From NCBI RefSeq assembly GCF_000315365.1, contig NZ_CAOS01000001.1, positions 63,456 to 127,455 on the forward strand: DNA of 64,000 nucleotides, read 5' to 3'. The position numbers and the translations under genes were made by a program. The notes below the pieces were generated by a model. It was not told where the DNA came from and made no database searches. It worked only from the letters and a program-made list of their open reading frames with translations. The first letter of the stretch is position 1, and each line of letters starts with the position of its first letter. This DNA is from Desulforamulus hydrothermalis Lam5 = DSM 18033 (GTDB taxonomy: Bacteria > Bacillota > Desulfotomaculia > Desulfotomaculales > Desulfotomaculaceae). Positions 7,820 to 16,729 of this stretch are shown piece after piece.

Positions 7820-9064
7820 ATGGATACCGGCAATTCTATTATTGAAAATATGGTTAACCCCCGTGAGCTGGAGCGAATGTTTAGAAAAGACCCCGAAGGT
7901 TTTAAAAAGGCATTCTCAGACGCTTGGAGACAAAACCCCGATTCGCAGGTTCTTGCCGTTTGGCATGAAAGATTATATTTCCAAGAGACGACAGGTACAG
8001 ATAAAGCCCCCTGGCTCCGGAAAGATTTCTTAATCATGGGCCTTTTAGCGATTTTGGCCGGAGTAAGCACCAGAATACTTTTGGCACTTTGCGAACAGCA
8101 GGCAATAGCCCCTATTAACCTTGTTTTTGGCATAGTCCCCTTCATAGCTGCCTGTTTTGTATACAAAAATACTCCGAAAAAAAATATCCTTTGCACCCTT
8201 GCAGCGTTATTCCTAATTGCCGGAATTTATCTTAATATGCTGCCCCTGGAGCATAAAGACAGTATTATCCTGGCTTATATGCATCTCCCCGTTTTCTTAT
8301 GGGTATTATTGGGGCTTGCATTTACAGGAAATGAATATGGTTTAGGCAGCAGAAGATTAGCTTATCTTAAGTTTAACGGGGAATTCTTAATTCTCTATGC
8401 CAGCATGGCCGCCAGCGAGATGCTGTTGACAGCTTTAACTATGCAGTTATTTAGATTTATAGGCATGGATATAGAGGAATTCTATTTTAAAAATGTCGTT
8501 GTATTTGGTGCTGCGGCTCTCGCTGTTGTAGCTGCATACCTGGTATCAAGGAATCTTAAACTTGCTAAAAATATTGCGCCATATATAGCCAAAATTTTTA
8601 GTCCTCTTGTACTGGCTACGTTGCTGGTCTATCTTATAACGGCTATTTTGGTCGGAAAAAATCCATTCTTGGATCGTGATTTCCTCCTGGTCTTTAACGG
8701 AATACTCCTTAGTGTATTGGCCGTCACCATATTTTCCATTACCGAAAGTGGCACAGGCGAGAAAAAGACCATTTCCGATTATATAAATTTTGCCCTGATT
8801 GTTCTTGCCCTTATCATTGACAGTGTGGCTTTATCAGCCATATTGTTCAGGCTTTCTTCTTACGGGATTACGCCCAACAGAGTTGCTGTTTTAGGTGTAA
8901 ACATACTTATCTGGGCCAATCTGATTTGGGTTATGCTCTCCTATATGCGTTTTCTGCGAAACAAAACCGGAACCTCAACGATCCAGGAAGCCGTTACTAA
9001 GTATTTGCCGGTTTACGGGATTTGGGCAGCTTTTGTTACATTTACTTTTCCTTTAATTTTTTAG
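7820..9064 (+). CDS. DUF4153-like polytopic membrane protein
   Basis: 414 aa with a soluble N-terminus of about 75 residues followed by roughly ten hydrophobic segments. The motif YGITPNRVAVLGVNILIW near residues 350-370 and the terminal LPVYGIWAAFVTFTFPLIF resemble the C-terminal part of DUF4153 proteins. Function unknown. GAGAGGTATAACC precedes the ATG. Being 2 bases behind the small HTH regulator, it is almost certainly co-transcribed with it and probably its regulatory target. Confidence 0.75.
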   Translation: MDTGNSIIENMVNPRELERMFRKDPEGFKKAFSDAWRQNPDSQVLAVWHERLYFQETTGTDKAPWLRKDFLIMGLLAILAGVSTRILLALCEQQAIAPINLVFGIVPFIAACFVYKNTPKKNILCTLAALFLIAGIYLNMLPLEHKDSIILAYMHLPVFLWVLLGLAFTGNEYGLGSRRLAYLKFNGEFLILYASMAASEMLLTALTMQLFRFIGMDIEEFYFKNVVVFGAAALAVVAAYLVSRNLKLAKNIAPYIAKIFSPLVLATLLVYLITAILVGKNPFLDRDFLLVFNGILLSVLAVTIFSITESGTGEKKTISDYINFALIVLALIIDSVALSAILFRLSSYGITPNRVAVLGVNILIWANLIWVMLSYMRFLRNKTGTSTIQEAVTKYLPVYGIWAAFVTFTFPLIF

Positions 9065-9364
9065 GTTCGTTAGAAAGAATCCAATGGGAGTTTGCTGCCA
9101 ATAGATCGTTCAGGAAGCAATAAATAAAGGCTTGGCAATGATATGATTGAAATAGTGCAGGATGCCGAATACACTGGAATTGACCCCGTACCCCTTTTGA
9201 TAGATTTATAAAAACAGGAAGCAATACTTGTGTTTTATGTGTCTATTTAACGGGGAACGCCGCAGTTGGCTCCCAAACTCTAGTTTGGAAGTCACTATTA
9301 CACTCTGGCTTTCATAGCAATCGGCGATGACATGGAATCCTTATGATAAAGGGGAGAAGGAAAC
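9065..9364. other. Intergenic region, no gene seen
   Basis: 300 bases without a credible reading frame. It contains a short GAATTGACCCC-like sequence at 9176-9186 reminiscent of the IS21 ends and a small hairpin CCAAACT-CT-AGTTTGG (about 9272-9287). Probably scar sequence between accessory genes. Confidence 0.5.
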
Positions 9365-10465
9365 ATGCAAATTGCACTGACTAAAAAATTAGCGGATGCC
9401 ATGGGAATAAATTTTCCTTCCGTACGTGAAGCTGAAAATCAGCTGTTTTCTTGGACAGCAAATTGGACAAAGGTTTGGGATAATCGTAGATCGGAGGATA
9501 TGATCGTGTTGGTGAACAACGCCACACGCTTTACCGTTGCGATTTACCAAGTCAAGCGGAAAAATCTGAAAAATGTAGCGGAAATGATGAGAAAGGCTAT
9601 CTCTAACACCCTACTGTCCATGAATATAAACCCCGAGCTTGTGGAGGAATATATGCGTCTGGCAGGCGAAGTGAAGTTTGTCCAAAATCGCAGCAGGCAG
9701 ACAGCGGCATGGGTAACAAAAGCGGGGTTGGAATGTGCCTTTTATGTTGGCAATGAATATAACGGTATTGCGAAAATGTTCAATGATACGGTTGGAGTTC
9801 CCGCCAATTACCACCTTGTCAATTGTTCTGGGAAAAGTAACGAGGGGTTTATTCCCTACCAAGCAATGATTAAAGCACTTTCTGAGCTTACCGGAAAGCA
9901 GGCCTACAAGTACCGGGCCCTTGAATTGTTGGTTACACTTGATTTAGAAGTATACAAAGCGGTACGGAGAATTATTGTACCCGCAGGCATTGAGTTTTCA
10001 CAGCTCCACAAGGTGTTGCAGTCTGTGTTTGGTTGGAAAAACTATCACCTATATGATTTTACCGTTTTTGGCAGTAATAAACGTAAACCAGTTGCCAGAC
10101 TTGTTCCGTTTGAGGAAGACCTGGAGTATGATGAAGATGCTATTTTAATGAAAGGGCATACCTTATCAGAGTTTTTGCCTAAGCACAAACATATGCTCTA
10201 TACATATGACATGGGGGATAACTGGGAGCATGAGATCCGGCTTTTGCGTGTAATCGAGGAGTACGACAAGGAATCACCCTACTTGCTGGAAGCAAGTGGT
10301 CAAACACCGCCTGAGGATGTGGGCGGCGTTGGAGGATTTGTAAATTTCCGAGAAATCATGTTGAATCCCAGTCATCCGGAATATAGGGAAATGAAGGAAT
10401 GGGCAAAGTATTGGACAACTGAGCTTAGTGATTGGGAAAGACGCCCAAGGGTGATCCATATTTGA
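9365..10465 (+). CDS. pRiA4b ORF-3-like protein with N-terminal accessory domain
   Basis: 366 aa in two parts. Residues 1-170 (MQIALTKKLADAMG…) resemble the DUF6933-type domain. Residues about 185-366 are a plasmid pRiA4b ORF-3-like domain (VPAGIEFSQLHKVLQSVFGW, YTYDMGDNWEHEIRLLRV, PPEDVGGVGGF). The latter occurs on plasmids, integrative elements and the IS1096 TnpR passenger; its biochemical role is not established. ATG with AAGGGGAGAAGG upstream. Its placement among mobile scraps supports a horizontally acquired passenger gene. Confidence 0.85.
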   Translation: MQIALTKKLADAMGINFPSVREAENQLFSWTANWTKVWDNRRSEDMIVLVNNATRFTVAIYQVKRKNLKNVAEMMRKAISNTLLSMNINPELVEEYMRLAGEVKFVQNRSRQTAAWVTKAGLECAFYVGNEYNGIAKMFNDTVGVPANYHLVNCSGKSNEGFIPYQAMIKALSELTGKQAYKYRALELLVTLDLEVYKAVRRIIVPAGIEFSQLHKVLQSVFGWKNYHLYDFTVFGSNKRKPVARLVPFEEDLEYDEDAILMKGHTLSEFLPKHKHMLYTYDMGDNWEHEIRLLRVIEEYDKESPYLLEASGQTPPEDVGGVGGFVNFREIMLNPSHPEYREMKEWAKYWTTELSDWERRPRVIHI

Positions 10466-10475
10466 ATGAATTCAT

Positions 10476-10508
10476 AAAAAAATCCTCCTCGTTTGTAACC
10501 TGAGGAAG
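10476..10508 (-). terminator. Terminator for the SDR gene
   Basis: On the minus strand CTTCCTC (10508-10502), an 11-base loop, GAGGAGG (10490-10484) and A followed by seven T. Located 54 bases past the SDR stop. Confidence 0.65.
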
Positions 10509-10561
10509 ACTATACTATAAGCTAAAACATAGAGCAGGTGGCTGCGGTTTGACCTTTCATC

Positions 10562-11266
10562 TTACGTTTGAAGGGACCAACCGTGGTCACCGTGATAAAT
10601 CATCTGCTTTGTCATGCCGCCGTCGATGCAAATATTTTCCCCCGTGATGAATCCAGCCTTATCAGAACAGAGAAACAATACCATATTGGCAACATCCATG
10701 GGGTTACCTACCCGCCCTGCCGGGTGTTGCAAAGCATCCGGGCCGGAATGTTTGGCAGAGGTTGTGTCAATCCAGCCGGGAGAGATTGAATTGACCCGCA
10801 CCTTTCCTGCCAGAGAAACCGCCAAAGCATGGGTAAGGGCAGAGAGACCGCCCTTTGCTGCGGTGTAGCTTTCGGTTTGGGGTTGGCTCATACGGTCGCG
10901 GGTGGAAGAAATATTGACGATAGCAGCACCCGGTGCAAAATGCGGAAGAAATAGCTTGGTGAGATAAAAGGGTGCGGTTACGCCAACACGCAGTGCATAG
11001 TTGAATTCTTCATAACTGCATTGGTCGATACCTCGCATGATGGGCAGGGCATTATTGATTAGATAGTCAACCCGGCGATAGTCAGCAATTACCTGTTTGG
11101 CAAAACGCGACAGCGTTTCTTCTTCAGCCAGATCCCCTGTAAAATATTCACCTGGTTGTTTGTCGATCACGCAAACGATGGCTCCGTTTTTCCTGAATTC
11201 ATCAGCAATCACTTTGCCGATTCCCTGTGCGCCGCCTGTAATGACGGCAACTTTATTTTGAAACAT
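10562..11266 (-). CDS. SDR-family oxidoreductase
   Basis: 234-aa classical short-chain dehydrogenase/reductase. The dinucleotide-binding motif TGGAQGIG lies at 10-17, followed by D/K at the end of strand 2 (VIDKQ), NNA at about 91-93, catalytic Ser in NISST, Tyr and Lys in SYTAAKGG, and SPGWIDT after them. FITGENICIDGGMT near the end is typical of the FabG-like branch. The substrate cannot be predicted. Strong purine-rich ribosome site (AAAGGGGGGAAAC) before ATG. Monocistronic, with its own terminator. Confidence 0.93.
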   Translation of the reverse strand: MFQNKVAVITGGAQGIGKVIADEFRKNGAIVCVIDKQPGEYFTGDLAEEETLSRFAKQVIADYRRVDYLINNALPIMRGIDQCSYEEFNYALRVGVTAPFYLTKLFLPHFAPGAAIVNISSTRDRMSQPQTESYTAAKGGLSALTHALAVSLAGKVRVNSISPGWIDTTSAKHSGPDALQHPAGRVGNPMDVANMVLFLCSDKAGFITGENICIDGGMTKQMIYHGDHGWSLQT

Positions 11267-11379
11267 AGTGTTTCCCCCCTTTAGGGATTATACTGCATCA
11301 GCTTAGAAATCGCCATATATTATGTTTAAGATTTAGCGCTGCTTTATTCTAGGAAATATTGAAACGAGGAAGATTTTTT

Positions 11380-11490
11380 ATGACCAAAGCCAAACGGCCA
11401 AAAGAATGACAAGAAAGAATTGCATATCAGGCCGGCGGCCTCAGGGTCAGAGAGTGGTGCGCAGACAATTATCTGTCACTTTACCGGTTA
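11380..11490 (+). pseudogene. IS66-type TnpA fragment
   Basis: ATG 11380 after CGAGGA. MTKAKRPKE, a TGA where the family has Trp, then QERIAYQAGGLRVREWCADN and a short tail resemble the first helix-turn-helix of IS66 accessory protein TnpA. The similarity fades after about 11490 and no IS66 tnpB/tnpC follows. A dead scrap. The sequence from here to about 11600 is AT-rich and holds nothing else recognisable. Confidence 0.5.
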
Positions 11491-11599
11491 ATATCGGGGC
11501 CGGTCAACTTTTGTGTTGACAAAATCAAGTATATACCAAAAGTTTTTAATGATTTTTTTTATTGCGTAGTATATATTTATATATATATTATTCCAAATT

Positions 11600-12143
11600 T
11601 TGGTGGGTAGTCTTATGGCTTGTCCGTTCAGTGTTGTCTACCATATGGAGAAATTTTGGTTGCTTGCAGCGGCGGTCGTCCTGAGTACTGTACCGGCGGT
11701 CTGTTTCTATTGCGGCAATTTGCCTGCGAAACGCAAAAATTTTCCAGGGGGTCATTTTGTTGGTCCAAAGCAGCCAATTTCTTGCTTTGGCTGCAGCTTC
11801 GGCGGAAATTGAGTTTTTCTTCGTATGCAAAGCAGCAGCTTATGACTTTGGGGGCTGCTTTTTCTTTTTTCTCTGTTGTTGCGTGGCAGCGTTCAACAGC
11901 TGCCCAAGCCGGAAACTGGGTCCGGGTTAATGCCACGCTGGGAGAAGCGGTTGCCGGAATTGTGGCCAACCTGGAAGAAATAAAGAAAAAAAGGGGGATA
12001 CGGTTTTGACGGAGAAAAAAATCCGGGAGTCTGTGGACTACGCCAGGAACAGCATCAAAAAGATTCGCAGTTCTGTTGCGGCGCTGTCTTTGCCGGGAAA
12101 AGAAGGGGGAACGGACGATGATCCGTGTCCTGATAGCCGATGA
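11600..12143 (+). pseudogene. Degraded NarX/DegS-type histidine kinase
   Basis: Several short frames together recall a kinase. A possible TM segment (KFWLLAAAVVLSTVPAVCF) is in frame 2. NATLGEAVAGIVANLEEIKK (frame 1, ending at 12009) and KKIRESVDYARNSIKKIRSS followed by VAAL (frame 3, 12006-12143) line up with the two halves of a HisKA_3 dimerisation domain (normally HDxxGQxLxGIxxNLE…ARxSLxEVRRSVxAL). The phospho-accepting His is not visible (N-A in its place), a frameshift splits the domain, and the HATPase domain is absent. The last frame overlaps the response-regulator start by 26 bases, as a true kinase gene would. Alternative: a small non-catalytic phosphotransfer or dimerisation protein. 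Confidence 0.5.
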
Positions 12144-12756
12144 CCATGTTTTGTTAGCGGAAAGCCTGCAGTTTATGCTGCAGCAAGACTGCAGCATGGA
12201 AGTAGTGGGGATTGCCGTTGACGGCAAGAAAGCGCTGCAGATGTGCGAAGAGTTCAAACCGGAGGTTGTCCTGCTTGATATTAAAATGCTGAATAATTAT
12301 GACGGGCTGGAGGCCGCAGGGAAAATTAAACGCTTTTGGCCTCAAATTAAGGTAATTATCCTGACAACTGTTGAAGAAAGAGAAAATGTTGTGGCCGCTG
12401 TGCTTAAGGGTGTAGACGGCTATATTTTAAAAGATGTCACGCCCGGCGAACTGGCTTTAGCCATTAAATGCTCGGTTGCGGGCTTTTGCGTGTTGAACGG
12501 CACGGTCAGGGACATCCTCAGGGAAGCGATAGCCAATTTAGCCCAAAGCGGCGGCAAAATAAAGGGAATTTTCAAGCCCGAGGAAATTAAAATTATTGAG
12601 CTGATCGCTGACGGCAGAAATAACAGAGAAATTGCCGAGATTATGAATTATTCGGAAGGGACAATCAAAAATAAGGTTTCCCGGATGTTGGAAGCGATTG
12701 GGGCTAAAGACCGCACGCAGCTGGTACTCTATGCCTTTAAAAACAGCATAATTTAG
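12118..12756 (+). CDS. NarL/FixJ-family response regulator
   Basis: 212 aa from ATG 12118 (ribosome site GAAGGGGGAAC); an in-frame start at 12076 would add 14 residues but has no better signal. The receiver domain (about 1-120) has the acidic pair in VLIADDH, phospho-acceptor Asp in VVLLDIKM, Thr in ILTTVEE and Lys in YILKDV. The C-terminal LuxR-type HTH (about 150-212) contains ELIADGRNNREIAEIMNYSE and GTIKNKVSRMLEAIG. Its cognate kinase just upstream appears broken, so its input is unclear. The secreted/TPR cluster that follows is the likeliest regulon, which is an inference from position. Confidence 0.92.
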   Translation: MIRVLIADDHVLLAESLQFMLQQDCSMEVVGIAVDGKKALQMCEEFKPEVVLLDIKMLNNYDGLEAAGKIKRFWPQIKVIILTTVEERENVVAAVLKGVDGYILKDVTPGELALAIKCSVAGFCVLNGTVRDILREAIANLAQSGGKIKGIFKPEEIKIIELIADGRNNREIAEIMNYSEGTIKNKVSRMLEAIGAKDRTQLVLYAFKNSII

Positions 12757-12859
12757 TTTTGGGCGGGGTGATGTCCTTAATCTAAAACGGCTTTACGAAA
12801 TTTAAAGTTTTTTGGCTCTGCCAGAAGGAGCATAGCCCAAAGTCACTCCGCAGTTTAGC

Positions 12860-12887
12860 CACGAGTCACCGGATTAGGTGACTCGTG
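12860..12887 (+). terminator. Hairpin after the response regulator
   Basis: CACGAGTCACC (12860-12870), loop GGATTA, GGTGACTCGTG (12877-12887), then TTGCTTG. A perfect 11-bp stem with a weak T-rich tail, about 100 bases past the stop codon. Probably separates the regulator from the lipoprotein gene. Confidence 0.6.
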
Positions 12888-12976
12888 TTGCTTGTAGGGA
12901 CAATAACGGCTTAATACACTAAAAATACAGCTGTAATTGGGGATTACAGTAATTTTGAGAAAGAGGGGATGATTTA

Positions 12977-13498
12977 GTGAAACAGAAGGTTGCTTTTTGG
13001 ACAATGCCGCTTGTTCTTGCAGGGCTTTTTCTTTTTGTTCTGGCAGGGTGCGGCAAAAGCACGGAGACGGTCAAGCAAGGGGAGATGACCACGAAATATT
13101 CTACTGAAATCAAGAAAGGGGTAGAGTTGCCGGCCGATTATCCAAAAGACAAGTTTCCGGTTTATAAGGACGCTTATGTCATGTCCGTACAGACTATGGA
13201 CAAATCGTATATACTGGTTTGTTTCAGCCAAAACAGCATCCAAGAGGTCGCAGCATTTTATAAGGAATTGTTGAAGGATTCCCAAATCATTTCACAGACA
13301 GATCGGGCAGACGAGTACACCGTTATGGGAGTAAAAGACGGGTACACTTATACATTCTGTGTCACCAAGAATTCGCAGCAAGATAAAGAACTCAAAGACT
13401 TTCCGACTTCGCTGTCTGTCAGCCTGGTACCGGCTCCGGAAGGCATGGCCGAAAGCCTTAAAGAGATGTCCGGGAGTATGCCGGGCGGTAAGAAATAA
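12977..13498 (+). CDS. Predicted lipoprotein of unknown function
   Basis: 173 aa with a signal peptide ending in the lipobox LAGC (Cys25), so anchored to the outer face of the membrane. The mature part has a Ser/Thr/Lys-rich linker and then a compact alpha/beta domain (LPADYPKDKFPVYKDAYVMS, VAAFYKELLKDS) seen in small Firmicute lipoproteins with no assigned role. ATG with AGAGGGG upstream. First member of the downstream envelope cluster. Confidence 0.85.
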   Translation: MKQKVAFWTMPLVLAGLFLFVLAGCGKSTETVKQGEMTTKYSTEIKKGVELPADYPKDKFPVYKDAYVMSVQTMDKSYILVCFSQNSIQEVAAFYKELLKDSQIISQTDRADEYTVMGVKDGYTYTFCVTKNSQQDKELKDFPTSLSVSLVPAPEGMAESLKEMSGSMPGGKK

Positions 13499-13649
13499 AT
13501 GAAGATTAAATCAGATGCGAGCACTATTTGGTGCAGGCAGTTTTTTTATCTGCGAAGCAAACCGGCCATTCGCTATGGAAAAAACATTTTGGTTCAGCTG
13601 TGCCGTTGGTTAAATTTGCACCACCCTGCCAGAAGGGAGTGAATTAGGT

Positions 13650-16600
13650 GTGTTAAGGCTTGCTTTAGTTAAAAAGTCAGTCATTTTTTTCCTTCTGCCG
13701 GCACTGGTAATCGCTTTAATCATGCCCGGCTCATTTGCTTATGCTGTTGCCCAAAATGACGCCAAAGTACCGGGCCTCATCGAAGGTAACCTTCTTCAAA
13801 AAATTGGCCCGCCAAGTCTTCCCGACATCTCCCGGGAGGCCAGAGCAAACGGTCTCCGGCCTGCCTCTTTAAAAAATGTCAATTTGAAATTAAAGCCCGG
13901 GGTAAATTGGTTGAACGAAGCCCAGGTCCGGGCCATCAGAGATCATGCCGGCGGAGGGAAGATAAATTCATCTTTTTTGCCGTCCGTTGAGCCCGGCAAA
14001 ATTTATATCGACCCTTTCTCTCTTCTTGCTCTGGAGTTTGTCAGGGGAGAAGGAGGCACCTTTTATATTCTTCTGGCAGATGATGACAAAATTGTCGATG
14101 AATTGTCCATCCCTGAACAGACAGTATTTCTTAACGAGGCCAACCTTACTTACTTGGCGCATGGGGTTAATATTTCCTCATACAAGATAAAATCGGGCGC
14201 GACGGAGAGGGCAGGATTTAATTTTTATTTTGATGAAAAACACACGCTGCCGGGGTACGACCAGGAGGGGAAACGTGTCGAGGTAGCCTTAAAAGGCAGC
14301 ATCAATGTTGATTCTCCGGCCGTGGAGGTAAAATACACAGCAGACAGTGGATATAAATTTATCTATTTTGCTTCCCAAAGGGCTGAAGTGCAGGCGGAGC
14401 TGCTGGCCCAGCTGAAAAAAGAAGTTAAAATTCCGCTGTATGACTTTACTGTTCCTGCCGAAGGCTGCAAAATTACGGTGGGCTTTTTCCTGGTGTTGGG
14501 GGTTGACGGCAAGATCACACTGGAATTTTCTGTAAGCCAAAGTTCTTCTGTCAGAGCGGGTTTGCAAGGGAACACATCGTATTACCTGCCAACAAGCTTT
14601 CATGCAGTAAAAGAGGTAAGCTTTGCTTTTACCCCTGAGAATTTATCATTGTCCGCCGACATAAAGGGGGAAACCAGCCTGCTTGCCGAGGCAGCCTTTG
14701 ACATTCTGGGCAAGGGCAAGGTTATTTTAGACAACAAGATTGGCGTTCTTTTGGAGGCCAAAGCCAGTGTGCAAGGCGGGGGAAGCGATTACTTGAGCAT
14801 TAAAGGCGACGGCTTTGCCAAAATAAACGGCAGGGTGAAGATTAAATCCTTTGATGAAAATAAAACAATTTATGAATATAAATACCCCGTTTTTAATTAC
14901 GTTAAAGAACGCTCCGGCAGTTACAATATTGAAATTGCTGAAGCTTGCGCCTACCGAGACCTTATTCAGGGGAGCATTGTCGAAAAAGGTACGGGAAAAC
15001 CGTTTGCCAACCAGGAAATCCTGTTAAAAGTAACCGATTCTTCCGGCAGAGAAAAGGTTCTCAACTCCTTTACAGATAGTTTAGGGCATTTTAGCAGGTC
15101 TTTTGACTTAAAAAAGGGTGACCGGGTAAGGGTAAAAATCCCCGGAAACGTCGATTTATGGTCCTATCCACGGGAGGCAAGTTTTCCATATAATCACATT
15201 GCTGTGGAGGCGGCCGATTATCTCTCCAATACCATTAAAGGGCATGTGAGCAGTTCCGGCCAGGGCAACTTGCCCTATAACGGCCCTGTTTCGCTGTTTA
15301 TCGAGCGGTCTAACAACATTCCACTGCGTTGTGAAGAGGATATCTCGCTTCCTGTTGATTATACCATTCGTCTACAGGCACAAAGCAGCGGCGGATTCTT
15401 TCAACTGCAGGGAGTTGATCTGCGGCCCTTTGACCGGGTTTATGCCGTGGTTGACAGGGAGGGCTTCACGATAAACAGTGCCAAAGTGGGAGCAGACGGC
15501 ATAACTGTTCATGTTGACGGGGGATATTTGCAGGAAGCGCATAGCTTGAGCTCTTCGAACAGTACCGTGGTCTTGGGGGGTTCGGGGACGGTTTTGCCTT
15601 TTGGCGGAGAAGCCGATTTTCAAGTGGCGGCCCTTTATCCTCACTGCACCGAACCGGAAAATTCGCTGAAGTCCAAGGAGTGGCGCCTGCGGTTTACTCC
15701 TGTGGCCGGCAAAGGATACTCTTTTGCGGGCACGGGTTCCTGGGAACTGGATCTGCACAGCCCGGCCGGCCTGATTGCTGACCCGTCGGATAGGTTCCGG
15801 AGTTCTTTGCCGGGAGGACGTTCCGTCAACTACCATGTCTTTGAAACAGTAAAATTTTATGTTGAAGGCAAAAAACTGGAGTATTTCCACGAGGCCAAAA
15901 CATGTGAGGCGGAAAGATACAACAGTCTTGCCGGCAAAATCGAAAAAAACGTTCCGATGGTGGGCTCCATACCGGCCGGCTTTTTTCTAAAAACTTTGGA
16001 AGCAATAATGTTGAATTTGGCAGAACAACCACCGTCAGAAAGCCCGGCAACGGGGATGTCTACGACTCTTTCCGCACAAAATTGTGCTGCCGGTGCAACT
16101 GTTAAATACTATCCTTCCGCCACAGCTGCTACCCCTTCCTACAGCAAAAATATTAAATTTTCTGTCTTAAACGGCCAGCAAAGGGTTGAAAGCGGCACCC
16201 GCGATCCTATCCTGTTATGGGATAAAAGAGCCGGCACCAAGGTTGTGCAGTACCAGGAGTTTCCCGGCAAGGAAAGCGTCCGCTACGATTTGGACGACTA
16301 CATTCCGGAATTGCAGAATGTTCCTTTTATCCTAAAAGGGATGGAACGGGTCAACGGTATCCCCTGTCAGGTCTGGGAAAAAAGCAAAAAGATCGACCCC
16401 ATTATGAATATTTACGTTAAAGTTCAGCTGTTCATCGCGCCGGACAGCAACTTACCGCTCAAGGTGGTTTTCTTAGACGGTTATTATCAAAAAATTGAAC
16501 TGAACTTTGCCAACTGGCAAAAAGCATCCGCCTCAGGCAGTCAGGCGCTGGGCAGCGCCAACAGCGGGCTTTTTATGACTCCTTTTGGCGGCATCAGGCT

Positions 16601-16688
16601 GCCGGCGGTACAGCTTGAGCTTCCTGCTTCTGCGGGGGGGCGGGCTGAGGAGTCTGCAATGGGTGAAAACGGTTCTGGCAATACGTAG
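13650..16688 (+). CDS. Large exported protein with a CarboxypepD-like and a LolA-like region
   Basis: 1012 aa. GTG start with AGAAGGGAG upstream. A signal peptide (about 1-34, ending near SFAYA) and no other TM segment, so exported. Residues about 35-430 are beta-rich with alternating polar/hydrophobic strands. About 435-520 (IQGSIVEKGTGKPFANQEIL, SFTDSLGHFSRSFDL) looks like a carboxypeptidase-regulatory-type beta-sandwich. 600-760 is another beta-rich section. About 830-960 (KFSVLNGQQRVESGTRDPIL, RVNGIPCQVWEKSKK, PLKVVFLDG) resembles the LolA-like half-barrel of lipoprotein-carrier-type proteins. No catalytic motif is recognised. It is followed 41 bases later by the TPR membrane protein, suggesting a joint envelope role. 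Confidence 0.8.
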   Translation: MLRLALVKKSVIFFLLPALVIALIMPGSFAYAVAQNDAKVPGLIEGNLLQKIGPPSLPDISREARANGLRPASLKNVNLKLKPGVNWLNEAQVRAIRDHAGGGKINSSFLPSVEPGKIYIDPFSLLALEFVRGEGGTFYILLADDDKIVDELSIPEQTVFLNEANLTYLAHGVNISSYKIKSGATERAGFNFYFDEKHTLPGYDQEGKRVEVALKGSINVDSPAVEVKYTADSGYKFIYFASQRAEVQAELLAQLKKEVKIPLYDFTVPAEGCKITVGFFLVLGVDGKITLEFSVSQSSSVRAGLQGNTSYYLPTSFHAVKEVSFAFTPENLSLSADIKGETSLLAEAAFDILGKGKVILDNKIGVLLEAKASVQGGGSDYLSIKGDGFAKINGRVKIKSFDENKTIYEYKYPVFNYVKERSGSYNIEIAEACAYRDLIQGSIVEKGTGKPFANQEILLKVTDSSGREKVLNSFTDSLGHFSRSFDLKKGDRVRVKIPGNVDLWSYPREASFPYNHIAVEAADYLSNTIKGHVSSSGQGNLPYNGPVSLFIERSNNIPLRCEEDISLPVDYTIRLQAQSSGGFFQLQGVDLRPFDRVYAVVDREGFTINSAKVGADGITVHVDGGYLQEAHSLSSSNSTVVLGGSGTVLPFGGEADFQVAALYPHCTEPENSLKSKEWRLRFTPVAGKGYSFAGTGSWELDLHSPAGLIADPSDRFRSSLPGGRSVNYHVFETVKFYVEGKKLEYFHEAKTCEAERYNSLAGKIEKNVPMVGSIPAGFFLKTLEAIMLNLAEQPPSESPATGMSTTLSAQNCAAGATVKYYPSATAATPSYSKNIKFSVLNGQQRVESGTRDPILLWDKRAGTKVVQYQEFPGKESVRYDLDDYIPELQNVPFILKGMERVNGIPCQVWEKSKKIDPIMNIYVKVQLFIAPDSNLPLKVVFLDGYYQKIELNFANWQKASASGSQALGSANSGLFMTPFGGIRLPAVQLELPASAGGRAEESAMGENGSGNT

Positions 16689-16729
16689 GGAAATATAATG
16701 TGATTCCCAGACAGAGAGGTTGTTTCTGC

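Noticed and set aside
7867-7900. Prophage attachment site near the HTH/DUF4153 pair
   Set aside because: No integrase gene and no direct repeat pair could be found to mark the prophage ends.
11620-12009. A single intact 129-aa gene
   Set aside because: The sequence is compositionally odd in its first half, and only the last 20 residues match a kinase helix whose partner helix is in another frame; better read as a broken kinase.
12006-12009. An in-frame UGA as selenocysteine codon at the end of the kinase-like frame (the host has selAB)
   Set aside because: The continuation that makes sense is in a different frame, so UGA read-through does not rescue the domain.
13499-13642. A 47-codon frame between the lipoprotein and the large exported protein
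   Set aside because: No ribosome site, no recognisable composition or motif. More likely leader sequence of the downstream gene.
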